Positions 57,285-64,000 of a stretch of 64,000 bases of DNA are shown here, piece after piece. Positions within the stretch are counted from its first letter, which is position 1, and each line of letters begins with the position of its first letter. A model generated the notes under the pieces. It ran no database searches. It had not been told where the DNA came from and saw nothing but the letters and a program-made list of their open reading frames with translations. The position numbers and the translations under genes were made by a program. The stretch comes from Flavivirga amylovorans (GTDB lineage: Bacteria > Bacteroidota > Bacteroidia > Flavobacteriales > Flavobacteriaceae). The stretch lies in assembly GCF_030540875.1 (NCBI RefSeq), contig NZ_JAUOEM010000001.1:310001-374000 (forward strand). The letters are read 5' to 3'.

Positions 57285-58211
57285 ATGAAAGTAACAGTTG
57301 TAGGAGCAGGAGCAGTAGGTGCAAGTTGTGCAGAGTATATTGCCATTAAAGATTTTGCTTCAGAAGTCGTTTTATTAGACATTAAAGAAGGTTATGCAGA
57401 AGGAAAAGCCATGGATTTAATGCAAACCGCATCATTAAATGGTTTTGATACTAAGATAACTGGTGTTACAAACGATTACAGTAAAACGGCAAATAGTGAT
57501 ATTTGTGTAATAACTTCAGGAATTCCTCGTAAACCAGGGATGACACGCGAAGAATTAATAGGGATTAATGCAGGTATTGTAAAAGCGGTATCATCTAGTT
57601 TAATAGAGCATTCTCCAAATACAATTCTTATAGTGGTTAGTAACCCTATGGATACTATGACGTATTTAGCACATAAATCAACTAATTTACCTAAAAACAG
57701 AATTATTGGTATGGGTGGTGCTTTAGATTCTGCTCGATTTAAATATAGATTAGCAGAAGCTTTGGGAGCGCCTATTAGTGATGTAGATGGAATGGTTATT
57801 GGTGGTCATAGCGATGTTGGTATGGTACCATTAACAAGTCAAGCAACAAGAAATAGTATTAAAGTATCCGAGTTTTTAAGTGACGATCGATTAAGCCAAG
57901 TAAAAGAAGATACTAAAGTTGGAGGTGCTACACTTACCAAATTATTAGGGACTTCTGCTTGGTATGCACCAGGAGCAGCAGTAAGTGCTTTGGTACAAGC
58001 CATCGCTTGCGATCAGAAAAAAATGTTTCCTTGTTCTACATTCCTTGAAGGGGAGTATGGACTAGACGATATTTGTATTGGCGTACCAGTTATTTTAGGA
58101 AGAAACGGTATTGAAAGTATTGTTGATGTACCTCTTAGTGATGCTGAAAAAGCACACATGCAAACTAGTGCAGAAGGCGTTAAAAAAACAAACGGTTTAT
58201 TAGAGCTATAA
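57285..58211 (+). CDS. mdh: malate dehydrogenase (LDH-like, NAD-dependent)
   Basis: Oxidises malate to oxaloacetate in the TCA cycle. The 308-residue product has the Rossmann loop GAGAVGASCA (7-16), Asp32 for NAD, the substrate loop GIPRKPGMTREEL with Arg82 and Arg88, SNPMD (119-123), Arg151 and the proton-relay His175 in GGHSDVGM. The R-x5-R spacing with Pro/Met in the loop is typical of MDH rather than lactate dehydrogenase. Own terminator at 58237. Confidence 0.97.
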   Translation: MKVTVVGAGAVGASCAEYIAIKDFASEVVLLDIKEGYAEGKAMDLMQTASLNGFDTKITGVTNDYSKTANSDICVITSGIPRKPGMTREELIGINAGIVKAVSSSLIEHSPNTILIVVSNPMDTMTYLAHKSTNLPKNRIIGMGGALDSARFKYRLAEALGAPISDVDGMVIGGHSDVGMVPLTSQATRNSIKVSEFLSDDRLSQVKEDTKVGGATLTKLLGTSAWYAPGAAVSALVQAIACDQKKMFPCSTFLEGEYGLDDICIGVPVILGRNGIESIVDVPLSDAEKAHMQTSAEGVKKTNGLLEL

Positions 58212-58236
58212 AAGGTTATTCTTTTAGATATACTTG

Positions 58237-58266
58237 AGGCTTCCAAAATTTTGGAAGCCTTTTTTA
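58237..58266 (+). terminator. intrinsic terminator after mdh
   Basis: AGGCTTCCAAAA (58237-58248) and TTTTGGAAGCCT (58249-58260) form a perfect palindrome running into six more T. Confidence 0.9.
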
Positions 58267-58498
58267 TTTGTAATTAATGAAAAACTATATACTTAATTTA
58301 ATCCTTAATGTTGTTTTCTTTTAACTATATTAGAAGAAGCACAAGACTTATCAATTATTTTAATATTACAAAGACATATACCTAAATTAAAACTATTAGA
58401 ATATTCAAAAAGCAAGAAATAATCCAATATTTATAATATTCAATGCTTTATGCTAGATATTTATATGAAAGACTGTAGAAATACAGTCTTTATTTTTT
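58267..58498 (+). other. short region bounded by two terminators, no gene assigned
   Basis: This 232-base stretch begins after the mdh terminator and ends with a second terminator, AAAGACTGT (58468-58476) pairing with ACAGTCTTT (58483-58491), followed by seven T. Something must be transcribed into that terminator. No frame longer than about 30 codons has a credible start; a 15-codon frame at 58273-58320 lacks special composition. A small RNA is possible. No TAnnTTTG is seen at its left side. Confidence 0.4.
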
Positions 58499-58499
58499 T
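58468..58499 (+). terminator. second intrinsic terminator between mdh and the SecD-like gene
   Basis: Nine-base-pair stem AAAGACTGT/ACAGTCTTT with loop AGAAAT and T-run; overlaps the start of the next promoter element. Confidence 0.8.
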
Positions 58500-58506
58500 A
58501 TATTTG
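58499..58506 (+). promoter_or_regulatory. -7 promoter element of the SecD-like gene
   Basis: TATATTTG matches TAnnTTTG immediately after the terminator T-run; the start codon follows 92 bases downstream. Confidence 0.45.
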
Positions 58507-58598
58507 GGGCTTTAAACATCCTGAGTAAAACCTCTATAATCGGAGAAATAAATATTAGGGTGCAACATGTAACAATTCAAAACAGTAGATAAACACGT

Positions 58599-59222
58599 AT
58601 GAAAGCAAAGTGGTACTTTAGTACTTTAGTGATTGCCCTTACTTTATTAGGTGTTTGCCAGGAACAAATTTCTGTACCGAATCAGGAAATTGTCATGGAA
58701 TTTATCTATGATGAGGTGACATCAGACGAAGTTCAGGATGCCATTGCAGTTGTAAAGAAACAATTACGTGCTTTAGGAATTGATAATATACAAGTAGGGG
58801 AGAAAGAAGATGGAAGATTAAAAATCACGTATTATAGTGATGTTAATGTAGCCAGTATAAAAAAAATCCTTTCTAAAGAAAAAAAACTAGCACTTGATTA
58901 TACATCATACAATCAAGATGAAGACCATTCTAAGTTACCTTCCAACGAAAATAAAAACAGTTATAATTTAGATGTATATGAAATCCATAAGAGTGTAGAT
59001 GGCGAATCTGACTTAAATGGAACGCTTGTTGTAGAATTAAAACATGAATACGATCGATTTTCTAACCCTAACTTTTACATAGGTAAAATAGATGTTAGTG
59101 AAGAAGATAGGATTGTTAAAACAGCCTATAAAGTATGCAGACATATTGCAATTGCAATGGATGATATGTCTCATAATGTTCCTGATGTTAGGGCAGGACC
59201 AGTGCTTTTAGGGAATTCTTAA
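58599..59222 (+). CDS. exported protein resembling the SecD periplasmic repeat
   Basis: 207 residues with a signal sequence (about 1-19; ALTLLGVC could be a weak lipobox). Residues about 30-90, EIVMEFIYDEVTSDEVQDAI then VVKKQLRALGIDNIQVGEKE and DGRLKITYYSD, resemble the SecD repeat that in the downstream gene reads VDESIVSAFEVLRKRIDEFG with SGRILVELPG. The rest is unknown. It lies 218 bases upstream of secDF on the same strand. A periplasmic helper of SecDF is a reasonable guess, not shown. Confidence 0.65.
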   Translation: MKAKWYFSTLVIALTLLGVCQEQISVPNQEIVMEFIYDEVTSDEVQDAIAVVKKQLRALGIDNIQVGEKEDGRLKITYYSDVNVASIKKILSKEKKLALDYTSYNQDEDHSKLPSNENKNSYNLDVYEIHKSVDGESDLNGTLVVELKHEYDRFSNPNFYIGKIDVSEEDRIVKTAYKVCRHIAIAMDDMSHNVPDVRAGPVLLGNS

Positions 59223-59379
59223 TCTAAAAACAATGCTTTTTACTTTTCAAATAGAAAAGAAATATAACTTTTAAAAAGCAGTTCCCAAAAACAAAAAATT
59301 ATAAGATATTGGCTTTTATCACGTATACGAAGAAAAAATCATGTCTTATTAAAATCACAAAAATAATTGTCAAAAGATA

Positions 59380-59400
59380 GAGCAAACTATACAGTTGCTC
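59380..59400 (+). promoter_or_regulatory. hairpin in the secDF leader region
   Basis: GAGC-A-AACT (59380-59388) can pair with AGTTGCTC (59393-59400) with one bulged A and a 4-base loop, followed by ATTTTAAAAAA. It lies 40 bases before the secDF ATG. The T-run is short, so termination would be weak. Confidence 0.35.
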
Positions 59401-59440
59401 ATTTTAAAAAATTTGACCCAAAAAATAAAATATTAGAATA

Positions 59441-62434
59441 ATGCAAAATAAAGGATTAGTAAAACTATTTGCTATTTTGTTCGGATTGGTAAGTATCTAT
59501 CAATTATCGTTCACATTTAAATCAAATCAAATAGAAAGTGAAGCTGAGGAGATCGCAATTAATAAAATTCCAGAAACGGAAGATGATTATCGAGCTAAAA
59601 GAAGCTTAGAAGAAGTTAATTATTTAGAATCTATAGCAACTGATACTGTTTTTAACCTTGGAATTGGGAAATTCACTTATAACGAAGTGAAAGAAAAAGC
59701 GATGCCTTTAGGTCTAGATCTTAAAGGAGGGGTTAGTGTGACTTTGCAAATATCTGTAAGAGATATTTTAGAAGGCTTAGCAAATAAAAGTAAAGATCCA
59801 GCTTTTAATAAAGCTTTAGATGACGCAGAAGAACTTCAAAAAGATGCGCAAGAATCGTATTTAGAATCTTTTTACAGAGCTTTTGACCTTGTAAAAGGAG
59901 ATACAAAATTAGCATCACCAGATATTTTTTACACCAAAGATTTAGACGGTGAGATTAACAGCAATATGTCTGATGATGAAGCTAAGCAAGTTATAGAAAG
60001 AAAAGTTGATGAATCTATCGTTTCTGCTTTTGAAGTATTACGTAAACGTATTGATGAGTTTGGTGTAACACAACCAACCATTCAACGTCTTGGTAACTCA
60101 GGTCGTATTTTAGTGGAATTACCAGGTGTTAAAGATAAAGAGCGTGCTATTAAATTATTACAAAATACAGCACAATTAGAATTTTGGGATGCTTACAAAG
60201 GTGAACAATTCTTTGGGTTTTTAGCACAAGCTAATGAGCTTTTAAAAGAGTCTGTTAAGACTGCTGAAGTAGCAAAAGAAGAGCAAGAGCCCCAAGATGG
60301 AGAGACTACTGAAGATGATACTATTGATGATCTTTTAGGAGATGCAACAACAGACTCTACTGCAGTAGCATCAGAAAACAATCCTATTTTAGATTTATTT
60401 AGAGGGCAAGGTTACCAAGGGGGGCCAGTTATTGGGAGATTCGAAATTAAAGATAAAGCCATACTTCTTGAATATTTAAACAGAGCAGATGTAAGAGCAT
60501 TGCTACCAGCAGAACAACGTTATGCTAAATTTGTTTTTGGAAAACCAGAAAAAGATAGTGAAATAGTTGATTTATACGCTTTGGTAGGTAATAGAGATAA
60601 CACACCGCCATTAAGTGGGGCTGTTATTGTGGATGCTCGTAATCAATTTGATGCAGCAAACAGGTCTGAGGTTTCTATGCAAATGAATGCAAAAGGAGCT
60701 AAGATATGGGAAGACATGACAGGTAAAGCATATGCACAACAAAGTCAAATAGCTATAGTTTTAGATGATATAGTATATTCTGCACCAGGTGTGACAACAG
60801 GACCTATTGCAGGAGGGAATTCTTCAATTTCAGGAAATTTCACATTAAACGAAGCAGTCGATTTAGCGAACGTATTACGTGCAGGTAAATTACCAGCATC
60901 AGCAGATATTATTCAAAGTGAAGTTGTTGGTCCATCGTTAGGTCAAGAAGCTATAGATAGTGGTACGATGTCATTCTTAATAGCATTGACATTAGTATTA
61001 GTATGGATGATCTTTTATTATGGTAAAGCTGGTGGTTTTGCAGATGCTGCGATGTTATTAAATATTTTATTGATCTTTGGTATTTTATCAGGATTAGGAG
61101 CTGTACTAACATTGCCTGGTATTGCAGGTATCGTATTAACAATTGGTATGTCTGTGGATGCGAATGTACTTATATTTGAGCGTATTCGAGAAGAATTAAC
61201 TAAAGGAAAAGGGCAAAAAGAAGCTATCAAAGATGGTTTTAGTAATGCATTGTCTTCTATTTTAGATGCGAATATTACAACAGGTCTAACTGCATTAATT
61301 TTATTCATATTTGGTTCAGGACCAATTAAAGGATTTGCTACTACCTTATTAATTGGTATTGGAACGTCTTTATTTACAGCTATATTTATTACGAGATTGT
61401 TAATTGACTGGTATGCAAATAAAGGTGGTAAATTAGATTTTTCTACAGCTATAACAAAAAATCTTTTCAGAAATATAAGTATCGAATTTTTACAGAAACG
61501 TAAAATAGCATATATCATTTCTGGCGCTTTTATTTTATTAAGTTTAGGATCTTTATTTACAAATAGTTTAGATCAAGGTGTTGATTTTGTTGGAGGTAGA
61601 ACATATCAAGTGCGTTTTGCACAAGATGTTAGCGCTTCAGAAATTACAAATGCCTTGTCAAAACCAGACGTTTTCGGTAGTGCAGATGCTAAAACTTTTG
61701 GAGATGCTAACCAGTTAAAGATCACAACGAAATATAAAGTAAACGAAACAGGTGCCGAGGTTGATGAAGCTATTAGAAAATCATTATTCGATGCTTTATT
61801 ACCACATTTGGAAGGGATGACTTATGATGATTTTATTAGTGATTCTGAGACTAAGACTGTTGGTTTAATGAAATATTATAAAGTAAGTCCAACCATTGCG
61901 GATGATATTAAACAAGCATCTTTCTGGGCTATTTTAGGATCTTTAATAGTTGTATTCCTTTATATTTTAATTCGTTTTAAAAGATGGCAATTCTCTTTAG
62001 GAGCAGTTGCAGCAGTATTCCATGATGTATTAATTGTATTAGGAATATTCTCTTTAACATATAAGTTTATGCCATTTAACATGGAAATAGACCAAGCATT
62101 CATTGCAGCTATATTAACGGTTATTGGTTACTCATTAAATGATACCGTGGTTGTGTTTGATAGAATTCGTGAATTCTTTAACGAACATGGTAATTGGGAG
62201 TTTAACCGTGTTGTAAATGTATCACTTAGTAGTACGTTAAGTAGAACTTTAAATACCTCGTTAACAACTTTGGTGGTGTTATTGGCAATCTTTATCTTTG
62301 GTGGAGATTCAATTAGAGGCTTTATGTTTGCCTTAATAGTAGGTGTCATAGTAGGAACGTATTCGTCTTTATTTATTGCAACACCAATTATGTATGATTC
62401 AGTTCAAAAACTAGAAGATAAGAAGAAGAAATAA
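59441..62434 (+). CDS. secDF: fused protein-export subunits SecD-SecF
   Basis: SecDF uses the proton-motive force to pull translocating proteins out of SecYEG. The 997-residue product joins SecD (about 1-630) and SecF (about 680-990), as is usual in Bacteroidota. SecD starts with one membrane helix and has the motif GLDLKGGVSVTLQI, the P1 domain with the acidic insertion QEPQDGETTEDDTIDDLL (about 290), and a membrane block with VLTIGMSVDANVLIFERIRE. SecF has VDFVGGRTYQVRF and AILTVIGYSLNDTVVVFDRI, the second proton-relay segment. Twelve membrane helices are expected. Confidence 0.97.
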   Translation: MQNKGLVKLFAILFGLVSIYQLSFTFKSNQIESEAEEIAINKIPETEDDYRAKRSLEEVNYLESIATDTVFNLGIGKFTYNEVKEKAMPLGLDLKGGVSVTLQISVRDILEGLANKSKDPAFNKALDDAEELQKDAQESYLESFYRAFDLVKGDTKLASPDIFYTKDLDGEINSNMSDDEAKQVIERKVDESIVSAFEVLRKRIDEFGVTQPTIQRLGNSGRILVELPGVKDKERAIKLLQNTAQLEFWDAYKGEQFFGFLAQANELLKESVKTAEVAKEEQEPQDGETTEDDTIDDLLGDATTDSTAVASENNPILDLFRGQGYQGGPVIGRFEIKDKAILLEYLNRADVRALLPAEQRYAKFVFGKPEKDSEIVDLYALVGNRDNTPPLSGAVIVDARNQFDAANRSEVSMQMNAKGAKIWEDMTGKAYAQQSQIAIVLDDIVYSAPGVTTGPIAGGNSSISGNFTLNEAVDLANVLRAGKLPASADIIQSEVVGPSLGQEAIDSGTMSFLIALTLVLVWMIFYYGKAGGFADAAMLLNILLIFGILSGLGAVLTLPGIAGIVLTIGMSVDANVLIFERIREELTKGKGQKEAIKDGFSNALSSILDANITTGLTALILFIFGSGPIKGFATTLLIGIGTSLFTAIFITRLLIDWYANKGGKLDFSTAITKNLFRNISIEFLQKRKIAYIISGAFILLSLGSLFTNSLDQGVDFVGGRTYQVRFAQDVSASEITNALSKPDVFGSADAKTFGDANQLKITTKYKVNETGAEVDEAIRKSLFDALLPHLEGMTYDDFISDSETKTVGLMKYYKVSPTIADDIKQASFWAILGSLIVVFLYILIRFKRWQFSLGAVAAVFHDVLIVLGIFSLTYKFMPFNMEIDQAFIAAILTVIGYSLNDTVVVFDRIREFFNEHGNWEFNRVVNVSLSSTLSRTLNTSLTTLVVLLAIFIFGGDSIRGFMFALIVGVIVGTYSSLFIATPIMYDSVQKLEDKKKK

Positions 62435-62465
62435 ACTAACTAAAACTATTTTATTCTTCGTAATG

Positions 62466-62498
62466 AAAGCCTGTCAACATTTTGTTGATGGGCTTTTT
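62466..62498 (+). terminator. intrinsic terminator after secDF
   Basis: AAAGCC and TCAAC on the left (62466-62478) pair with GTTGA and GGCTTT on the right (62484-62496), with a mismatch between the two blocks and a T-run of five. Confidence 0.75.
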
Positions 62499-62510
62499 AT
62501 TTGTCAATCG

Positions 62511-62535
62511 GTTATTCCTGCGAAGGCATGAATCT
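62511..62535. repeat. degenerate CCTGCGAAGGC-type intergenic repeat
   Basis: TTATTCCTGCGAAGGCATGA followed by ATCTT resembles the flavobacterial interspersed palindrome ATTCCTGCGAAGGCAGGAAT, with one arm mutated. A single copy in this window. Confidence 0.45.
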
Positions 62536-62650
62536 TATAAAAATAATGTGAATTCGAACTTTAGCCTATAGAGGAAATACGTATTTGTTCTCATCAAATC
62601 CAATAATCAGGCTTATGAGAAGACTAAGGGGGGTAATTAAGTTGAATATT

Positions 62651-62917
62651 TTATTTTCTATACAAAAAATAATTATTGACTAAGTCTATATACATACGTT
62701 TGGCTTCATCCTCGCTAATGTTTTTAGCTTGAAACAGCGCATTGGTTTTAAAAGCATTGATTATAGGTTTCTTGCTTTTAGGTCTGCCATAGTCATTAGT
62801 AGCTTTTTTGTAGTATGCATAAAGCTTTAAAAGCGTATCCGCAGGAAAAGGTTCGGTATGCGCATTAACTCTGTCAACAGCATTTTGAAATTCTATGTCT
62901 AAATCTTTATTGATCAT
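62651..62917 (-). CDS. acyl-CoA-binding protein
   Basis: 88 residues, the whole ACBP four-helix fold: LDIEFQNAVDRVNAHTEPFP, TLLKLYAYYKKATNDYG with the ligand-binding Tyr and Lys positions, and the last helix EDEAKRMYIDLVNNYFLY. ACBPs bind fatty-acyl-CoA esters; they are universal in eukaryotes but patchy in bacteria. Its start codon overlaps the psd stop by one base, so it is translated with the phospholipid genes psd and cdsA and probably carries acyl-CoA for lipid synthesis. The link to lipid metabolism comes from both family and context. Confidence 0.92.
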   Translation of the reverse strand: MINKDLDIEFQNAVDRVNAHTEPFPADTLLKLYAYYKKATNDYGRPKSKKPIINAFKTNALFQAKNISEDEAKRMYIDLVNNYFLYRK

Positions 62918-63567
62918 TAAGCTTCAGCAATAACACTTTCGCCACCGCGAACTTTTTGGTTAAGTTGCACTTTAATATTAGTATCTATAGGCAAATATAA
63001 ATCGACTCTAGACCCAAATTTTATAAAGCCAGAATCTTCTCCTTGTATTGCTTTATCATTTAGTTTAGCATAGTTAACAATACGTTTTGCTAAGGCTCCA
63101 GCAATTTGTCTATATAAGACCTTACCATAAGTCTCATTTTCTACAACAACAGTAGTACGCTCATTTTCTTCACTTGCTTTAGGGTGCCAAGCAACTAAAT
63201 ATTTTCCCGGATGATATTTGCTAAAAATAACATGGCCTCCAATTGGGTAACGTGTAACATGGACATTTATTGGAGACATAAATACACTTACTTGCAAACG
63301 TTTTTCTTTAAAATATTCTTTTTCGAACACTTCTTCAATAACAACGACTTTTCCATCAACTGGAGAAACGACTTGTTTGCTATTAAGCGATGTATGACGT
63401 TTTGGGTTTCTGAAAAATTGAAGTATGAGTATTAAAAAGGCTAACAAAGTAATTAAAATAAGCATTCTTAGCCATTCAATTCCAATAAAATTGTCAACCA
63501 ATAAAAAGGATGCACTAATAAATATAAAAGTTATAAGTATAATCTTATGGCCTTCTTTATGAAACAT
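62917..63567 (-). CDS. psd: phosphatidylserine decarboxylase (short type)
   Basis: Makes phosphatidylethanolamine. The 216-residue proenzyme has two membrane helices (about 8-50), then QVVSPVDGKVVVIEE, FMSPINVHVTRYPIGG with the catalytic His, and the self-cleavage site GS at 185-186 in FIKFGSRVDLYLP. Ser186 would become the pyruvoyl group. This is the short archaeal-type Psd common in Bacteroidota. Its start overlaps the end of cdsA by 11 bases and its stop overlaps the ACBP start by one base. Confidence 0.96.
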   Translation of the reverse strand: MFHKEGHKIILITFIFISASFLLVDNFIGIEWLRMLILITLLAFLILILQFFRNPKRHTSLNSKQVVSPVDGKVVVIEEVFEKEYFKEKRLQVSVFMSPINVHVTRYPIGGHVIFSKYHPGKYLVAWHPKASEENERTTVVVENETYGKVLYRQIAGALAKRIVNYAKLNDKAIQGEDSGFIKFGSRVDLYLPIDTNIKVQLNQKVRGGESVIAEA

Positions 63568-64000
63568 ATTGTAAAATTCTTAAAAATAAATATATAAACG
63601 GAGCTGCAAAAATGATACTGTCTAGTCGATCTAATAATCCACCATGACCAGGCATAATTACACCGCTATCTTTAACGTTGGCTTGTCTTTTAAACTTAGA
63701 TTCTATTAAGTCTCCTAAAGTTCCAAATACACTAATGATAATACTTAAAATCAACCAGCTTGTAAAACCTAATATTTCTGTAAAGGTAGCAATAAAATAA
63801 CTTGCTACACACGAAAAAAACAAACCGCCAAGAAAACCTTCTACTGTTTTCTTAGGGGAAATCTTTTCAAAAAGTTTTTGTTTTCCAAAATTTTTACCAA
63901 CTAAAAAAGCAAATGTATCATTTACCCATATTAAAATAAATGCTCCTAATAAGATGCTCGGATTATAGCTTTCATGATAATTAGCTATTAAAACTAAGAA
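63557..64000 (-). CDS. cdsA: phosphatidate cytidylyltransferase, 5'-truncated by the window edge
   Basis: CdsA makes CDP-diacylglycerol, the precursor of the phospholipids that Psd finishes. The reading frame is open to the right edge of the window, giving 147 residues of the C-terminal half. Visible are WVNDTFAFLVGKNFGK and FEKISPKKTVEGFLGG, then GFTSWLILSIIISVFGTLGD, ESKFKRQANVKDSG and PGHGGLLDRLDSIIFAAPF, the CDS-family signature with its two Asp. A TTG at 63823 is an internal codon, not the start. Leads the cdsA-psd-ACBP operon; upstream part not visible. Confidence 0.95.
   Translation of the reverse strand, partial: FLVLIANYHESYNPSILLGAFILIWVNDTFAFLVGKNFGKQKLFEKISPKKTVEGFLGGLFFSCVASYFIATFTEILGFTSWLILSIIISVFGTLGDLIESKFKRQANVKDSGVIMPGHGGLLDRLDSIIFAAPFIYLFLRILQYVS

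Noticed and set aside
58273-58320. 15-codon frame MKNYILNLILNVVFF as a possible leader peptide
   Set aside because: No run of one amino acid and no antiterminator complement to the downstream hairpin, unlike the gatCAB leader.
61018-61518. 166-codon frame on the - strand inside secDF
   Set aside because: Antisense of the conserved SecDF membrane region; no independent protein features.

Overview
The window is AT-rich, gene-dense DNA from a member of the Flavobacteriaceae (phylum Bacteroidota), probably a marine genus; I cannot name the species. The evidence is the gene content (fused SecDF, fused GatB/AspS, ECF sigma/FecR/TonB-receptor cluster, DUF2911, DUF6588, RluF and CtlX families), the -7 promoter element TAnnTTTG typical of the phylum in front of several genes, and dispersed flavobacterial intergenic repeats.

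Layout. 1-13105: the S10-spc-alpha ribosomal supercluster on the + strand, from the end of rplD to rplQ with a strong terminator, in the usual order with secY, infA and rpmJ embedded. 13134-19341: + strand metabolic genes (carA, eno, gltA, two guanidino-modifying-enzyme-family hydrolases). 19343-21412: a TPR histidine kinase on the - strand. 21894-23678: argS. 23763-28883: an accessory stretch with a 1391-residue WGR/leucine-rich-repeat/DUF4132 protein, an unknown partner and a small membrane protein. 28986-35269: an ECF sigma/anti-sigma/TonB-receptor signalling cluster with a small secreted protein and a divergent multi-repeat lipoprotein. 35472-38207: ffh, a four-helix-bundle (IVS-type) gene framed by inverted short repeats, and folD. 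38447-46321: mostly - strand housekeeping and surface genes (VOC, rluF, hydrolase, cupin, YitT, lipoprotein, YjgR-type ATPase, three VGIGTTNP surface proteins). 46440-47440: queE and a decayed outer-membrane gene. 47471-53341: DUF2911 and the gatC-gatA-gatB/aspS operon. 53867-62434: gyrB, DUF6588, mdh, a SecD-like exported protein and secDF. 62651-64000: cdsA-psd-acyl-CoA-binding protein on the - strand.

The most interesting signal is the leader of the gatCAB/aspS operon (53210-53341, - strand). A TATATTTG promoter element is followed by a 15-residue peptide, MIRNNNNNNFNNPNF, with nine asparagines. Next come GGAAGGGAAGG, then CCTTCC-GAATTC-GGAAGG and eight T. These are the parts of a ribosome-stalling transcription attenuator: leader peptide, antiterminator strand, terminator. 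It sits before genes whose products make Asn-tRNA(Asn) by transamidation of Asp-tRNA(Asn). The operon would thus sense its own product. In the same operon AspRS is fused to GatB through a linker encoded by repeat-like DNA, and GatC is reduced and also carries an Asn-rich stretch.

Secondary signals are a terminator-like hairpin at the 5' end of the predicted gyrB transcript, a predicted leaderless queE mRNA, several palindromic intergenic elements, and an unassigned short transcript unit bounded by two terminators between mdh and the SecD-like gene.
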